From assembly GCA_022844005.1 (NCBI GenBank), contig JALHMN010000005.1, positions 1 through 56,427 on the forward strand: a DNA stretch of 56,427 bases, written 5' to 3'. Position 1 is the first letter of the stretch; each line of letters starts with the position of its first letter. This document shows positions 1 through 9,900 of the stretch, piece by piece. Under the pieces are notes generated by a model. That model had not been told where the DNA came from and did no database searches. It was given only the letters and a program-made list of their open reading frames with translations. Origin of the DNA: a bacterium (GTDB lineage Bacteria > Pseudomonadota > Alphaproteobacteria > Ferrovibrionales > Ferrovibrionaceae). A program made the position numbers and the translations under genes.

Positions 1-1
1 G

Positions 2-70
2 GAGCCGGCAACGCTTGCGTTGCTAGGAATGGGCTTGGTAGGGCTCGGTGTTCTGCGTCGGCGAAAGTAA
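2..70 (+). CDS. PEP-CTERM protein, C-terminal tail only (partial)
   Basis: Reading from base 2 gives 22 codons and TAA. The tail reads (P)EPATLALLGMGLVGLGVLRR then RK: a Pro-Glu-Pro motif, a short hydrophobic helix and a basic end, which is the PEP-CTERM sorting signal recognised by exosortase systems. Base 1 (g) fits the third base of a preceding Pro codon. The body of the protein lies outside the window, so its function cannot be read. Proteins with this tail are normally exported and processed at the inner membrane. A strong terminator follows 26 bases after the stop. Confidence in the sorting signal is high. Confidence 0.85.
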   Translation, partial: EPATLALLGMGLVGLGVLRRRK

Positions 71-96
71 CCGGTTCAAGACCTGACCTCACACTG

Positions 97-124
97 AAGC
101 GGCGCCTCACGGCGCCGCTTTTTT
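97..124 (+). terminator. Rho-independent terminator after the PEP-CTERM gene
   Basis: A perfect 10-bp stem, AAGCGGCGCC (97-106) and GGCGCCGCTT (111-120), has a TCAC loop and runs into six T's (119-124). Confidence 0.9.
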
Positions 125-191
125 GTGCGGCATAGCGAACCGCGAGAGGGGATAGATCGGTCCCATAGCGCGACTGGCGGGACTACGATAG

Positions 192-398
192 CCCCGCCGG
201 CAAGGGCGCTACTCGGTCGCCCGCCTGATCGATCGGTATGGGGCCGACTATCCCATCCTGATCTGGAAGTCAGAGTTCCAGCGAGCCTGCCCGCTATGGG
301 TCGGCGGGGTCGGTTCGCCCTGCTCGGTGCTGGTGGATGAGCTGCTGCGTCAGTGGCAGGGCATGGGGCCGAAGGGCCTGGACGAGAAGCCGCTATAG
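192..398 (+). pseudogene. Orphan open frame, probable gene remnant
   Basis: This frame is open from a stop at 189-191 to TAG at 396-398 (68 codons) without a plausible start codon. It reads like protein rather than shadow: RLIDRYGADYPILIWKSEF, then two cysteines (ACPLWVGG, SPCSVLVDELLRQW) and a polar C-terminus ending DEKPL. The spaced cysteines recall small zinc-binding proteins, but I do not recognise the family. It may be a 3' remnant of a degraded gene or lack a recognisable start. Low confidence. Confidence 0.3.
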
Positions 399-541
399 GG
401 ACTGATGCCGCCAGAGTCGACGAAATGCCCCCTCGGGTGCGATCCTGCGGCCAGATGAGTGAGGCCGGCGATGGTCGATCAGATCGAGATATTCCGGTGC
501 GCCAAGATGCTGGTGTGTGAAACGGCTTTGAAGTTCAAACC

Positions 542-664
542 TTTCGGCGCCCAACCGTGACCCCAGCCGAAATGATAATAGCGTTGTAGGAAGAAGCGCT
601 TAACGGGCTGAAGGTGGGGTCAACCTTCGACGCCGATCCGGGGTCAAAGGTCATGCCGATTCAC
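542..664. mobile_element. Possible IS21-family end remnant (subterminal repeats)
   Basis: Two tandem units of about 24 bp start with GGGGTCAA and end with GCCGAT (616-639 and 640-662), followed by TCACAC. An inverted, weaker copy (TTTCGGCGCC...GTGACCCC) lies at 542-564. Repeated GGGGTCAA...GCCGAT units at element ends are, from memory, typical of IS21-type insertion sequences. No istA or istB frame is present, so this would be a scar. The rest of 399-703 shows nothing else I can name. A similar stretch occurs at 46699-46742. Confidence 0.35.
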
Positions 665-703
665 ACTCAGGATCGTAGAACCTTGGAAGCATGGCGGGCG
701 GGT

Positions 704-1180
704 TCAGAAGATCACCCCATGCGTCCCGACGACAGCGCCGAGTGCCGTCAGCGTGGCGATCACGAGCGCCAGCGCGTGCAGGCAACCCATGCGACGGAAG
801 GCGGTCGCGGGATCGATCCGCGCCTGGCGGGCAAAACGATCATGCAGCGCCGGCTCGAGCACGAAGATCATGAGCATGAAGGCGAGCCAGAGTCCCGCCA
901 TCGCCGCCATCCACCAATAGGCCGGATCGGCGAAGCGATCCCACAGGTCGAGCCGCCAGGTCATCCACAGCCCGGTCGCGCCAGCGAGCGGGATGGAGAG
1001 GCGGATCTGGGCGGCGAAGCGATGCTCGACCGCTTCGAACAGCGTCAGCCCATCGTTCGCCGAGGAACGCGAGGCGGCGAGCGGCAGGATCACCAGGGTC
1101 ACGAAGCCGACACCGCCGATCCAATGCATGACGGCGAGGACATGCAGCGCTCGCGCGAGCGTGACGTCGTCGATCGTCAT
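704..1180 (-). CDS. Small integral membrane protein, CopD-like
   Basis: This 158-residue protein starts at the ATG at 1180 (MTIDDVTLARALHVLAVM), 7 bp after the mogA stop, with AGGCGGAA as a plausible ribosome site. The longer upstream frame only overlaps mogA. Four hydrophobic segments are visible, near residues 8-30, 55-75, 85-110 and 130-155. Histidines in the first helix (LHVLAVMHWIGG) resemble CopD-type or heme-binding membrane families. As the last gene of the nar operon it may serve respiration or metal handling, but that is inference from position. Confidence 0.6.
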   Translation of the reverse strand: MTIDDVTLARALHVLAVMHWIGGVGFVTLVILPLAASRSSANDGLTLFEAVEHRFAAQIRLSIPLAGATGLWMTWRLDLWDRFADPAYWWMAAMAGLWLAFMLMIFVLEPALHDRFARQARIDPATAFRRMGCLHALALVIATLTALGAVVGTHGVIF

Positions 1181-1187
1181 TTCCGCC

Positions 1188-1709
1188 TCAAGCCGGCCGG
1201 AAGGCGGCGATGACATCCGGATCGGTCTCGATCCGCCCGGCGCCAATCAGGTCGAGGCAATAGGGCACGGCCGCGAAGACCGTCCCGAGGCAGAGGTCGA
1301 TCGAGCTGGGCTTGCCCGGCAGGTTGACGATCAGCGTGCGGCCGCGGATGCCGGCAAGCTGGCGCGACAGGATCGCGGTCGGTACCACCTCCAGGCTGGC
1401 GCGGCGCATCGCTTCGCCGAAGCCCGGCATTTCCTTCTCGATCACCGCCTGGGTCGCCTCGGGTGTCAGGTCGCGCGGCGAAGGGCCAGTGCCGCCGGTG
1501 GTCAGCACCAGGTCGACCCGGTCCCGGTCGCAGAGATCGACCAGCGCGTCGTGCACGATCTGCAGGCCGTCGGGGATGATCCGCCGGACCGGGGCCCATG
1601 GGCTGGCGATCGCCCGGGACAGCCAGGCTTCGATCGCCGGGCCGCCGAGGTCTTGGTACTGGCCGCGGCTGGCCCGGTCGGAGACAGTCAGGATGCCGAT
1701 GCGGACCAT
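1188..1709 (-). CDS. mogA: Molybdopterin adenylyltransferase MogA/MoaB family
   Basis: The 173-residue protein MVRIGILTVSDRASRGQYQD has the MoCF_biosynth fold and the motif TTGGTGPSPRDLTPEA. Family members adenylylate molybdopterin before molybdenum insertion, in the cytoplasm. The start at 1709 is one base beyond the moaA stop (1711-1713), and the N-terminus matches the family; longer upstream extensions run through moaA and are artefacts. Its place behind narGHJI and moaA fits supply of the bis-MGD cofactor of NarG. It also could serve the CO dehydrogenase-type enzymes encoded further right. Confidence 0.88.
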   Translation of the reverse strand: MVRIGILTVSDRASRGQYQDLGGPAIEAWLSRAIASPWAPVRRIIPDGLQIVHDALVDLCDRDRVDLVLTTGGTGPSPRDLTPEATQAVIEKEMPGFGEAMRRASLEVVPTAILSRQLAGIRGRTLIVNLPGKPSSIDLCLGTVFAAVPYCLDLIGAGRIETDPDVIAAFRPA

Positions 1710-1710
1710 G

Positions 1711-2715
1711 TCAGCCGCCGAGCGCCGACATGTGCCGGGCCAGCGCCGGCGCACCGTTGGCATCGATGCGGAAGTCGTGCCCGCGCGGCTTCGCCCGGAT
1801 GCCGGTATCGATCGCCGCATGCAGCAGGGCATCCGCTTCCGAGCCGCGCAGCGGCGCCTTGAGATCGATGCTGTCCTCCTGGCCGAGGCAGGTATGCAGT
1901 ACGCCGGTGGCGCTGACCCTGACGCGGTTGCAGCTGTCGCAGAAGGAATGGCTGAGGGGCGTGATGAAGCCGATGCGCCGCCCGGTTTCGCCGACGCGGA
2001 CATAACGCGCCGGGCCGCCGCTCCGCTCGAGCGTATCGGTCAGCGTCCAGCGGGTTTCGATCAGCTGGCGCAATTCGGTCAATGGCAGGTACTGCTCGGT
2101 GCGGTCGGCGCCCACGTCGCCGAGCGGCATGGTCTCGATGAAGGTGATGTCCATGCCGCGGCCATGTGCGAAGCCGACCAGGTCATGCACCTCATCCTCG
2201 GTGATGCCCCTGAGCGCCACCGCGTTCAGCTTCACCTGCAGGCCGGCGGCCTGCGCCGCCGCTATGCCGCCGAGGACGACGTCGAGGGAGCCGCGGCGGG
2301 TGATCGCGGCGAAGCGCGCGGCGTCGAGCGTATCGAGGGAGACATTGACCCGGCGCACACCGCAGCGGACGAGTTCCTCGGCATGCCGGGCCAGCAGGGT
2401 TCCATTGGTGGTCAGCGTCAGTTCCCGGAGCGCGCCATCGCGGACGTGCCGCGACAGGCTGCCGAACAGATTCATGATGCCCTTGCGCACCAGGGGCTCG
2501 CCGCCGGTGATGCGGAACTTCATCACGCCGCGGGTGATGAAGGCCGATGCCAGGCGGTCGAGCTCTTCGATGGAGAGGATCTCCCGGCGCGGCAGGAAGC
2601 TCATGCGCTCCGCCATGCAATAGACACAGCGCAGATCGCAGCGGTCGGTGACCGAGAGCCGCAGATAGATCACCTCCCGGCCGAAGGAGTCCGCAAGGCG
2701 GCAGGACGCGTTCAC
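1711..2715 (-). CDS. moaA: GTP 3',8-cyclase MoaA
   Basis: This 334-residue radical SAM enzyme catalyses the first step of molybdenum cofactor synthesis from GTP. The radical SAM cluster motif is C26-x3-C30-x2-C33 ([12 protein letters not shown]). The C-terminal second cluster motif is visible in [19 protein letters not shown]. The protein ends in Gly-Gly, as expected for MoaA. The start is GTG (2713-2715), overlapping the stop of the upstream 93-residue gene as GTGA, which implies translational coupling. It forms a unit with mogA inside the nar operon. Confidence 0.95.
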   Translation of the reverse strand: MNASCRLADSFGREVIYLRLSVTDRCDLRCVYCMAERMSFLPRREILSIEELDRLASAFITRGVMKFRITGGEPLVRKGIMNLFGSLSRHVRDGALRELTLTTNGTLLARHAEELVRCGVRRVNVSLDTLDAARFAAITRRGSLDVVLGGIAAAQAAGLQVKLNAVALRGITEDEVHDLVGFAHGRGMDITFIETMPLGDVGADRTEQYLPLTELRQLIETRWTLTDTLERSGGPARYVRVGETGRRIGFITPLSHSFCDSCNRVRVSATGVLHTCLGQEDSIDLKAPLRGSEADALLHAAIDTGIRAKPRGHDFRIDANGAPALARHMSALGG

Positions 2716-2993
2716 GGCGCGAACTCGGGCAAGCTCTTCATCAGGATGGCGCGCAGCGCCGCGAGGCCCGGATCCTCAGCCCGGTTCATGATGCCGATCA
2801 GCTGCACCCAGTGGTCGTCGGAGGCGGTCTCGAGGAAGTCGCGCACGGTCGTGGCTATGAACTCGGCCGATTCCACCTGCGCTTCCCCGGCCGCCATGAA
2901 CAGCCGCGCGCCCAGTGCCGGCGCATCAAGCGCCTGGATCAGGCCGGCGGCGACGACAGGATCGTCGAGGGAATCGATCAGGGCGCCGAACAT
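2712..2993 (-). CDS. Hypothetical 93-residue protein of the nar operon
   Basis: A small acidic, mostly helical protein (starts [20 protein letters not shown], ends MKSLPEFAP) without cysteines, signal peptide or membrane segment. I do not recognise a family. It lies between the PpiC gene and moaA with a 4-bp GTGA overlap into moaA, so it is clearly co-transcribed. A role in nitrate reductase maturation or cofactor delivery would fit the position, but nothing in the sequence proves it. Confidence 0.65.
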   Translation of the reverse strand: MFGALIDSLDDPVVAAGLIQALDAPALGARLFMAAGEAQVESAEFIATTVRDFLETASDDHWVQLIGIMNRAEDPGLAALRAILMKSLPEFAP

Positions 2994-3005
2994 GGGTCGC
3001 CCTCC

Positions 3006-3893
3006 CTATTGCACCAGCGGCGTCGACGCGCCGTTGATGGCGATCCCACTGATGGCGGCCCGGCCGACCAGGAGCGCCACGTAATGGGCGGTAGCCTGGC
3101 GGCGCACGTGCTCGGACAGGTAGCTGGCGATCCGTTCTCGAACCGCCTCGAAGGGCAGCTTGCGGCCCTCGATCCTCCGCATCAGCCGGATCAGGTGGAT
3201 GCCGTAGCGGGTCTCGGTCGGGCCCGAAATGCTGCCAGGTTCAAGGGCGAGCAGCGCGGCTTCGAACTCCGGCGTGGTATCGCCCGGACTGATCTGCCCC
3301 AGGCTGCCACCGAGGGAGGCCGAGGTGCAGTCGGAACAGTCACGCGCCAATTCTGCGAAGCGTTCAGGTGCGTCGGCCAGCACCGCGACAAGCGACTCCG
3401 CCTTCTCGCGCGCCAGCGCGAAGGCGTCGCGATCGTTGCGGCGCGCCGCGACCAGGATATGATCGGCTTCATAGAGCGCTGGGTTCACGAAGCGGCGATG
3501 GTTGTTCTCATAGAAGCGTCGCAGCGTCTCCTCGTCCGCCTCCGGCACACGCACCTGCTGCTCGACCAGGGCGCGCACCAGCGCGTCCTCGGCGGTCTCG
3601 ACCCGCCCCTCGGCATCGGTTTGCGGACTGGCCTCGATCCCGAGGCTGCGGGCCTCCTGCAGCAGCAGTTCGCGAATGACCAGCGCCCGGGCCGCCGCCT
3701 GCCAGCCCTCACCCGGATTGCGGGCGGGGAAGTTCTGGACCTCGGCGGCGATCGCCTGGCGGGGGACGGTGACGCCGTTGACGACGACCGTCGGCGTCGG
3801 CAGGCGCCGCCGCGGTGCCGCCGGCTTCGGCGGTGCCGGCTGGTGGGTGTGCACATGCTCGTGGGTGGCGTGATCGGTGACGGGCGTGCTCAT
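3006..3893 (-). CDS. PpiC-type peptidyl-prolyl isomerase of the nar operon
   Basis: This 295-residue protein has an N-terminal parvulin-type SurA/NifM-like helical region and a rotamase domain at about residues 140-250 (YEADHILVAARRND, GGSLGQISPG, TRYGIHLIRLMRR). The N-terminus (first 30 residues) is rich in histidine and proline (HATHEHVHTHQPAPP) and could bind metal. No signal peptide is evident, so it is probably cytoplasmic. NifM-like isomerases help fold metalloenzymes, and genes of this type are known within nar operons. Gap to narI is only 3 bp. Confidence 0.85.
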   Translation of the reverse strand: MSTPVTDHATHEHVHTHQPAPPKPAAPRRRLPTPTVVVNGVTVPRQAIAAEVQNFPARNPGEGWQAAARALVIRELLLQEARSLGIEASPQTDAEGRVETAEDALVRALVEQQVRVPEADEETLRRFYENNHRRFVNPALYEADHILVAARRNDRDAFALAREKAESLVAVLADAPERFAELARDCSDCTSASLGGSLGQISPGDTTPEFEAALLALEPGSISGPTETRYGIHLIRLMRRIEGRKLPFEAVRERIASYLSEHVRRQATAHYVALLVGRAAISGIAINGASTPLVQ

Positions 3894-3896
3894 GGC

Positions 3897-4679
3897 TCAC
3901 TCCGCAGGCTGGCGAGAGGGACGGATCGGCATCGGCTGCGCCGCCGACCGGGGCACACGCGCCGCCGGCACGCCGGTGGTGGTCTGGCCGCGGGCGAAGC
4001 GGGTGCGCACCACCTGGGAACCCGGGCGGCCGAGATACCATATGGGTGCGCTCCAGACATGGACCAGCCGGGTGAAGGGGAACACCAGGAAGATGGTCAT
4101 GCCGAGGAAGAGGTGCGCCTTGAAGAGCGGGTGCACGTCGGCCACGTAGGACGCGGCCGCCGGCTGGAGCGTCACGATGCCCTGGGCCCAGTTCATGAAC
4201 TTCACCATCTCGTGCCCGTCCATATGGCCGAGCGAGACGAAGATGGTGGCGAGGCCGAGCGTGAGCTGCAGCCAGAGCAGCAGCAGGATGGCGATGTCGC
4301 CGAAGCTCGACGTGGCGCGGATGCGCGGATCGGTCAGCCGGCGATGGGCGAGCAGCGAGATGCCGATGAAGCAGGCGACGCCGGCAATGCCGCCGACCAC
4401 GATGGCGAGGCCCTGCTTGAAGCCATGGCTGATGCCGAGCGCGTCGAACAGCTGGATGGGCGTGAGGAGCCCGCCGGCATGGCCGAGGAAGATCACCAGG
4501 ATGCCGACATGGAAGAGGTTCGAGCCCCAGCGCAGCTGCCGGCGGCGCAGGAGTTGCGAGGAGCCGGTCTTCCAGGTGTACTGCTCGCGATCGAAGCGGA
4601 TCAGACTGCCGAGCAGGAATACCGTGAGGCAGAGGTAGGGATACCAGCCGAAGACGACGGAATTGATGAACTCGCGCAT
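3897..4679 (-). CDS. narI: Respiratory nitrate reductase gamma subunit NarI
   Basis: A 260-residue membrane cytochrome b that passes electrons from quinol to NarH. Five hydrophobic segments are visible. Heme-ligand type histidines lie in LFHVGILVIFLGHAGG and in the C-terminal segments (AHLFLGMTIFLVFPF, LVHVWSAP). Length is slightly above the family norm, with a polar C-terminal tail ending PSRQPAE. Start ATG at 4679 is preceded by GGAGGAAA. It follows narJ by 12 bp in canonical narGHJI order. Confidence 0.95.
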   Translation of the reverse strand: MREFINSVVFGWYPYLCLTVFLLGSLIRFDREQYTWKTGSSQLLRRRQLRWGSNLFHVGILVIFLGHAGGLLTPIQLFDALGISHGFKQGLAIVVGGIAGVACFIGISLLAHRRLTDPRIRATSSFGDIAILLLLWLQLTLGLATIFVSLGHMDGHEMVKFMNWAQGIVTLQPAAASYVADVHPLFKAHLFLGMTIFLVFPFTRLVHVWSAPIWYLGRPGSQVVRTRFARGQTTTGVPAARVPRSAAQPMPIRPSRQPAE

Positions 4680-4691
4680 GCGTTTCCTCCT

Positions 4692-5399
4692 TCAGGCTGT
4701 CAGGGGCTGGACGTCGCGGGTCATCGCGCGCATGCGGATCCGGAGCCGTTCGGCCGAGCAGCCGTCGCCACTCTCGCCGGGACCGAAGGTCACGGCCGTT
4801 TCCTCCCAGGCGGCGTCGAGGGCCGCTAGGTCGTCGCCGGCAGTTTCTGGCGCCGCGTCGGCCGGGATCGGTATAAGGGACATCCCGGCTACCGAGCGGA
4901 TGGCAGCGAAGATGGCGGCATAGGTAGTGTCGCGCTTCGCCAGCTTCTCCTCGACGGCGGAGAGGATGTGGTTCACGTCGCCGAGCAATCCCCGGGCTTC
5001 CTCAAGCGGGCGGGTTGCCAGGTACTCAAGGAAGAGCGGCAGATAGTCGGGCAGCTCGTTGGCATCGGGCGTCAGGCCGCCGCGGGCGTAGAGGGCCGCC
5101 AGGTCGACCATGGCCTGGCCGCGGTCGCGGCTTTCGCCGTGCACATGCTCGAAGAGGTAGAGCGAGCAGCGCCGGGTCTTGTCGAACAGGTCGACATAGC
5201 GTTCCTGCAGATCGTAGAGGTCAGCCGTCGCGAGATCATCGAGGAGGGCCTCCAGGCCGTGGCGGGCCTCCGCGCTTACCAGTCCTTCCGCGTCGAGCAG
5301 CGTCCGGATCTCGGCCGCATCGGCGACGAGGTCCCCGGTCGGATAGGTGAGCAGCGCGGAGAGCGCCTTGAAGGTGGGGGTCGTCAGGACGGCCTGCAT
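4692..5399 (-). CDS. narJ: Nitrate reductase assembly chaperone NarJ
   Basis: A 235-residue cytoplasmic chaperone (TorD/DmsD/NarJ superfamily) that holds apo-NarGH during molybdenum cofactor and Fe-S insertion. Recognisable segments are FKALSALLTYPTGDL, LQERYVDLFDKTRRCSLYLF (about residues 60-80, the NarJ hallmark) and LPDYLPLFLEYLA. The start at 5399 shares one base with the narH stop (TGATG), indicating coupling. The longer upstream open frame is narH in another frame. Confidence 0.93.
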   Translation of the reverse strand: MQAVLTTPTFKALSALLTYPTGDLVADAAEIRTLLDAEGLVSAEARHGLEALLDDLATADLYDLQERYVDLFDKTRRCSLYLFEHVHGESRDRGQAMVDLAALYARGGLTPDANELPDYLPLFLEYLATRPLEEARGLLGDVNHILSAVEEKLAKRDTTYAAIFAAIRSVAGMSLIPIPADAAPETAGDDLAALDAAWEETAVTFGPGESGDGCSAERLRIRMRAMTRDVQPLTA

Positions 5400-6925
5400 C
5401 ACACCACCTCTATCGGGTTCTTCGCCTTCTGCGCCTTCTTGCCGCCGAAGAGATCGAGCTCGGTGCTGCCGCCCGAACAGCCGTTGCCGAAGGAGAACCC
5501 GCACGAGCCGCGCAGGTCGTAGGCGTCCTCGCTCCATTCGCGGTGCGCGGTGGGGATGACGAAGCGGTCTTCGTAATTCGCGATCGCCATCACCTGGTAC
5601 ATGTCCTCGATGGCGGCACCGGTGAGACCGACATTGGCGGCGATGCGCTCGTCGAGATGCCCGTCGACCGTCTTCGCCCGCATGTAGCCGCGCATCGCCA
5701 GCATGCGTTCCAGCGCCAGTGCCACCGGCTCCTCCTTGCCCGCGGTCAGGAGGTTGGCGAGGTACCGCAGCGGAATGCGCAGCGAGCGCACATCCGGCAT
5801 GTCGCCGTTGATGCCCATCTTGCCGGCGGCCGCCGCAGACTGAATCGGCGACAGCGGGGGGACGTACCAGACCATCGGCAGGGTGCGGTATTCGGGATGC
5901 AGTGGGAAGGCGATCTTCCACTCCATCGCCATCTTCCAGACCGGCGAGTTCCGCGCCGCCTCCAGCCAGGCTTCCGGCACGCCGTCGGCGCGCGCCTGGG
6001 CGATCACCGCCGGGTCCTTCGGGTCCAGGAACAGGTCGAGCTGGGCCTGGTAGAGGTCCTTCTCGTCCGGCACGCTCGCCGCCGCCTCGATCCGGTCGGC
6101 GTCATAGAGCAGCACGCCCAGATAGCGGATGCGCCCGACGCAGGTTTCCGAGCAGACGGTGGGCTGGCCGGCCTCGATCCGCGGATAGCAGAAGATGCAC
6201 TTCTCGGACTTACCCGAGGACCAGTTGTAATAGATCTTCTTGTAGGGGCAGCCGGAGACACACATGCGCCAGCCCCGGCACTTGTCCTGGTCGATCAGGA
6301 CGATGCCGTCCTCTTCGCGCTTGTAGATGGCGCCCGAGGGGCAGACCGCGACGCAGGCCGGGTTGAGGCAGTGCTCGCACAGCCGCGGGAGGTACATCAT
6401 GAAAGTGTTCTCGAACTGGCCGTAGATCTCCTTCTGGACGCCTTCGAAGTTGACGTCCTTGGAACGGTGCTCGAACTCGCCGCCCAGGATCTCCTCCCAG
6501 TTCGGCCCCCACTCGATCTTTTCCATGCGCTCGCCGGTGATGGCCGAGCGCGGCCGCGCCGTCGGGAAGGCCTTTGATTCCTTCGCCGTGTGCAGGTGCT
6601 CGTAGTCGAAGGTGAATGGCTCGTAGTAGTCGTCGATCTCGGGCAGGTCGGGATTGGCGAAGATGTTGGCGAGGATGCGCCACTTTGCACCCATCTGCGG
6701 CTCGATGCGGCCGTTCCTCTTGCGACGCCAGCCGCCGTTCCACTTCTCCTGGTTCTCCCACTCGCGCGGATAGCCGACGCCGGGCTTGGTCTCGACGTTG
6801 TTGAACCAGGCGTATTCGACGCCTTCGCGGCTGGTCCAGACGTTCTTGCAGGTGACGGAGCAGGTGTGACACCCGATGCACTTGTCGAGGTTCAGCACCA
6901 TCGCGATCTGGGCCCGGATCTTCAT
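5399..6925 (-). CDS. narH: Respiratory nitrate reductase beta subunit NarH
   Basis: A 508-residue Fe-S electron transfer subunit with four cluster-binding cysteine groups. The first is C16-x2-C19-x2-C22-x3-C26 (CIGCHTCSVTCKNVW). Others include CEHCLNPACVAVCP, CRGWRMCVSGCP (Trp in place of Cys marks the 3Fe-4S site) and CIFCYPRIE...CSETC. It takes electrons from NarI hemes to NarG at the cytoplasmic face. The start overlaps the narG stop by 4 bp (ATGA). Confidence 0.96.
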   Translation of the reverse strand: MKIRAQIAMVLNLDKCIGCHTCSVTCKNVWTSREGVEYAWFNNVETKPGVGYPREWENQEKWNGGWRRKRNGRIEPQMGAKWRILANIFANPDLPEIDDYYEPFTFDYEHLHTAKESKAFPTARPRSAITGERMEKIEWGPNWEEILGGEFEHRSKDVNFEGVQKEIYGQFENTFMMYLPRLCEHCLNPACVAVCPSGAIYKREEDGIVLIDQDKCRGWRMCVSGCPYKKIYYNWSSGKSEKCIFCYPRIEAGQPTVCSETCVGRIRYLGVLLYDADRIEAAASVPDEKDLYQAQLDLFLDPKDPAVIAQARADGVPEAWLEAARNSPVWKMAMEWKIAFPLHPEYRTLPMVWYVPPLSPIQSAAAAGKMGINGDMPDVRSLRIPLRYLANLLTAGKEEPVALALERMLAMRGYMRAKTVDGHLDERIAANVGLTGAAIEDMYQVMAIANYEDRFVIPTAHREWSEDAYDLRGSCGFSFGNGCSGGSTELDLFGGKKAQKAKNPIEVV

Positions 6926-9900
6926 TCTGCTGCCTCCTTCGAGACGTCGTCTGTGAGCGGGCCCTCGAGCCAGTCGACCTTGGCCATCTTGCGGACGATG
7001 ATGAACTCGTCCCGGTTCGACCCGACGGTGCCGTAGTAGTTGAAGCCATAAGCCTGCTGGGCATAGCCGCCGATCATGTGGGTCGGCTTGGTCACCGTGC
7101 GGGTGACCGAGTTGTGGATGCCGCCGCGGTTGCCGGTGATCTCGGATCCCGGCGTGTTCACGATCTTCTCCTGGGCGTGATACATCATCAGCATGCCTTG
7201 CTTGATGCGCTGGGATACGACCGCGCGGGCGGTGAGCGCGCCGTTGATGTTGAACACCTCGACCCAGTCGTTATCGACGATGCCGGCGGCCTTGGCGTCG
7301 ACCTCCGACACCCACACCACGGGACCGCCACGGTTCAGCGTCAGCATCAGGAGGTTGTCGCTGTAGGTGGAATGGATGCCCCACTTCTGGTGCGGGGTGA
7401 TGAAATTCAGCACGATCTCCTTGTGGCCGTTGGGGCGCAGCCCCTTGACGCCGGCGATCGTCTTCAGGTCGACGGGGGGCTTCCAGGTGACCAGTCCCTC
7501 GCCGAAGGCCCGCATCCACAGGTGATCCTGGTAGAGCTGCTGGCGGCCGGTGAGGGTGCGCCAGGGAATCAGCTCGTGGACGTTGGTATAGCCGGCGGTG
7601 TAGCAGACCTTCTCGCTCTCCAGGCCCGACCAGGTGGGCGAGGAGATGATCTTGCGCGGCTGGGCCTGGATGTCGCGGAAGCGGATCTTCTCGTCTTCCT
7701 TCGGCAGCGCCAGATGGGCGTGCTCTCGCCCGGTGGCCTTCGAGAGCGCCTCCCAGGCCTTGATCGCGACCTCGCCGTTGGTCTCCGGTGCCAGCATGAG
7801 GATGACCTCGCAGGCGTCGATATCGGTCTCGATCTTCGCCATGCCCTTGGCAGTGCCGCTCGCCTGGATCCCGTTTAATTTGACGAGCGCTTCCACCTCG
7901 TGCTCGGTGTTCCAGCTGATGCCCTTGCCGCCGTTGCCGACCTTGCTCATCAGCGGGCCGAGCGCGGTGAAGCGGGCATAGACGTTCGGATAGTCGCGGG
8001 TGATCACGTTCACCGCCGGCATGGTCTTGCCGGGGATCGGCTCGACCTCGCCGCGCTTCCAGTCCTTCACGTCGAAGGCCTGCGCGATCTCGGCCGGGGT
8101 GTCGTGCTGGATCGGCGTGAGGACAACATCCTCCTCGATCCCCAGCACCTCGGGGGCGACTTCGGAGAAGGCCTTGGCGAGACCCTTGTAGATCTCCCAG
8201 TCCGAGCGCGCTTCCCACACCGGATCCACAGCCGCCGACAACGGATGGATGAAGGGGTGCATGTCGGAGGTGTTGAGGTCGTTCTTCTCGTACCAGGTGG
8301 CGGTGGGCAGCACGATGTCGGAATAGACACAGGTGGTCGACATGCGGAAGTCGAGCGTTACCAGGAGGTCGAGCTTTCCCTGCGGCGCTTCGTCATGCCA
8401 AGTGATCTCCTTCGAGCGGACGACCCCCTCGGCGCCCAGATCCTTGCCCTGGACCCCGTGCGTGGTGCCGAGGAGGTGCTTCAGGAAGTATTCGTGCCCC
8501 TTGCCGGATGAGCCGAGCAGGTTGGAGCGCCAGACGAACATGTTGCGCGGCCAGTTGGCCGGATCGTCGGGGTCGTGGCAGGCAAGTTCGAGCTCGCCCG
8601 ACTTCAGCGCCTTCGGTACATAGTCCTTCGGCTCCAGGCCGGCGGCCTTGGCCAACTTCGCGATCTTGAGCGGATTCTGCTTCAGCTGCGGGGCCGAAGG
8701 CAGCCAGCCCATGCGTTCGGCGCGGACGTTGTAGTCGATGAAGCTCTGGTTCCAGTCGCCTTCCGGCGCGGTCGGCGACAGGATTTCGCCCGCCGTCAGG
8801 GTCTCGTAGCGCCACTGGTCGGTATGGGCATAGAAGAACGACGTCGAGTTTTGGTGCCGTGGCGGCCGGGCCCAGTCGAGGGCGAAGGCGAGCGGCGCCC
8901 AGCCGGTCTGGGGACGGAGTTTCTCCTGGCCGACATAGTGGCACCAGCCGCCGCCGGACCGACCGATCGCGCCGCAGAACACCAGGAGATTGATGATCCC
9001 CCGGTAGCTCATGTCCATGTGGTACCAGTGGTTGATGCCGGCGCCGACGATCACCATCGAGCGGCCATCGGTCTTTTCGGCATTGGTGGCGAATTCGCGG
9101 GCGACGGTGACGATGGCATCGCGCTTCACGCCGGTGATCTGTTCGGCCCAGGCGGGAGTGAAGGGGACGTTGTCGTCATAGCTCGTCGCCACGCTGCCGC
9201 CGCCGAAACCGCGGTCGAGGCCGTAGTTCGCCATGGTGAGGTCGTAGACGGTGGCGACCGCCACCGTGCTGCCGTCGGCGAGGCGGATGCGGCGCACCGG
9301 CAGGTTGCGGGTCAGGATCTCGTCGTGATCGGTCGCCACGAACTGCTCCGGCGCGCGGCCGCCGAAATAGGGGAAGTCGACTGCCGCGATCTCGGCATCG
9401 GCACCGGCGAGGCTGAGCTTCAGGCGGACATCGCCACCCTTGCCGTCCTTCTCTTCCAGGTTCCACTTGGCGCTCTCGCCCCAGCGGTAACCGACCGAGC
9501 CGAGGGGCGCGACCAGCCTGTCGCTCGCCTCGTCGATGGCGACCGTCTTCCATTCGGGGTTGTTGCTCTCGCCGAGCCCACCTTCCAGTTCCGAGGCGCG
9601 CAGCAGCCGCTCGGGCACCAACCGGCCCGCGCGGGGGACGAGCCGTACCAGGTAGGGCATATCGGTGTAGCGGCGGGTGTAGTCGTCGAAATACGGCACC
9701 TGGCGGTTCAAGTGGTATTCGCGCAGGATCACATGACCCATGGCGAGGGCAAGCGCGGCGTCGGTGCCCTGCTTGGGGTTCAGCCAGATGTCGGCGAACT
9801 TGGTCGCTTCGGCATAGTCCGGGCTGACGACGGCGCTCTTGGTGCCCTTGTAGCGGACCTCGGTATAGAAATGCGCATCCGGCGTGCGCGTCTGCGGCAC

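Noticed and set aside
2811-4829. 672-codon plus-strand open frame opposite narI, ppiC and narJ
   Set aside because: It is antisense to well-supported genes, rich in Arg, Asp and His repeats typical of high-GC shadow frames, and matches no family.
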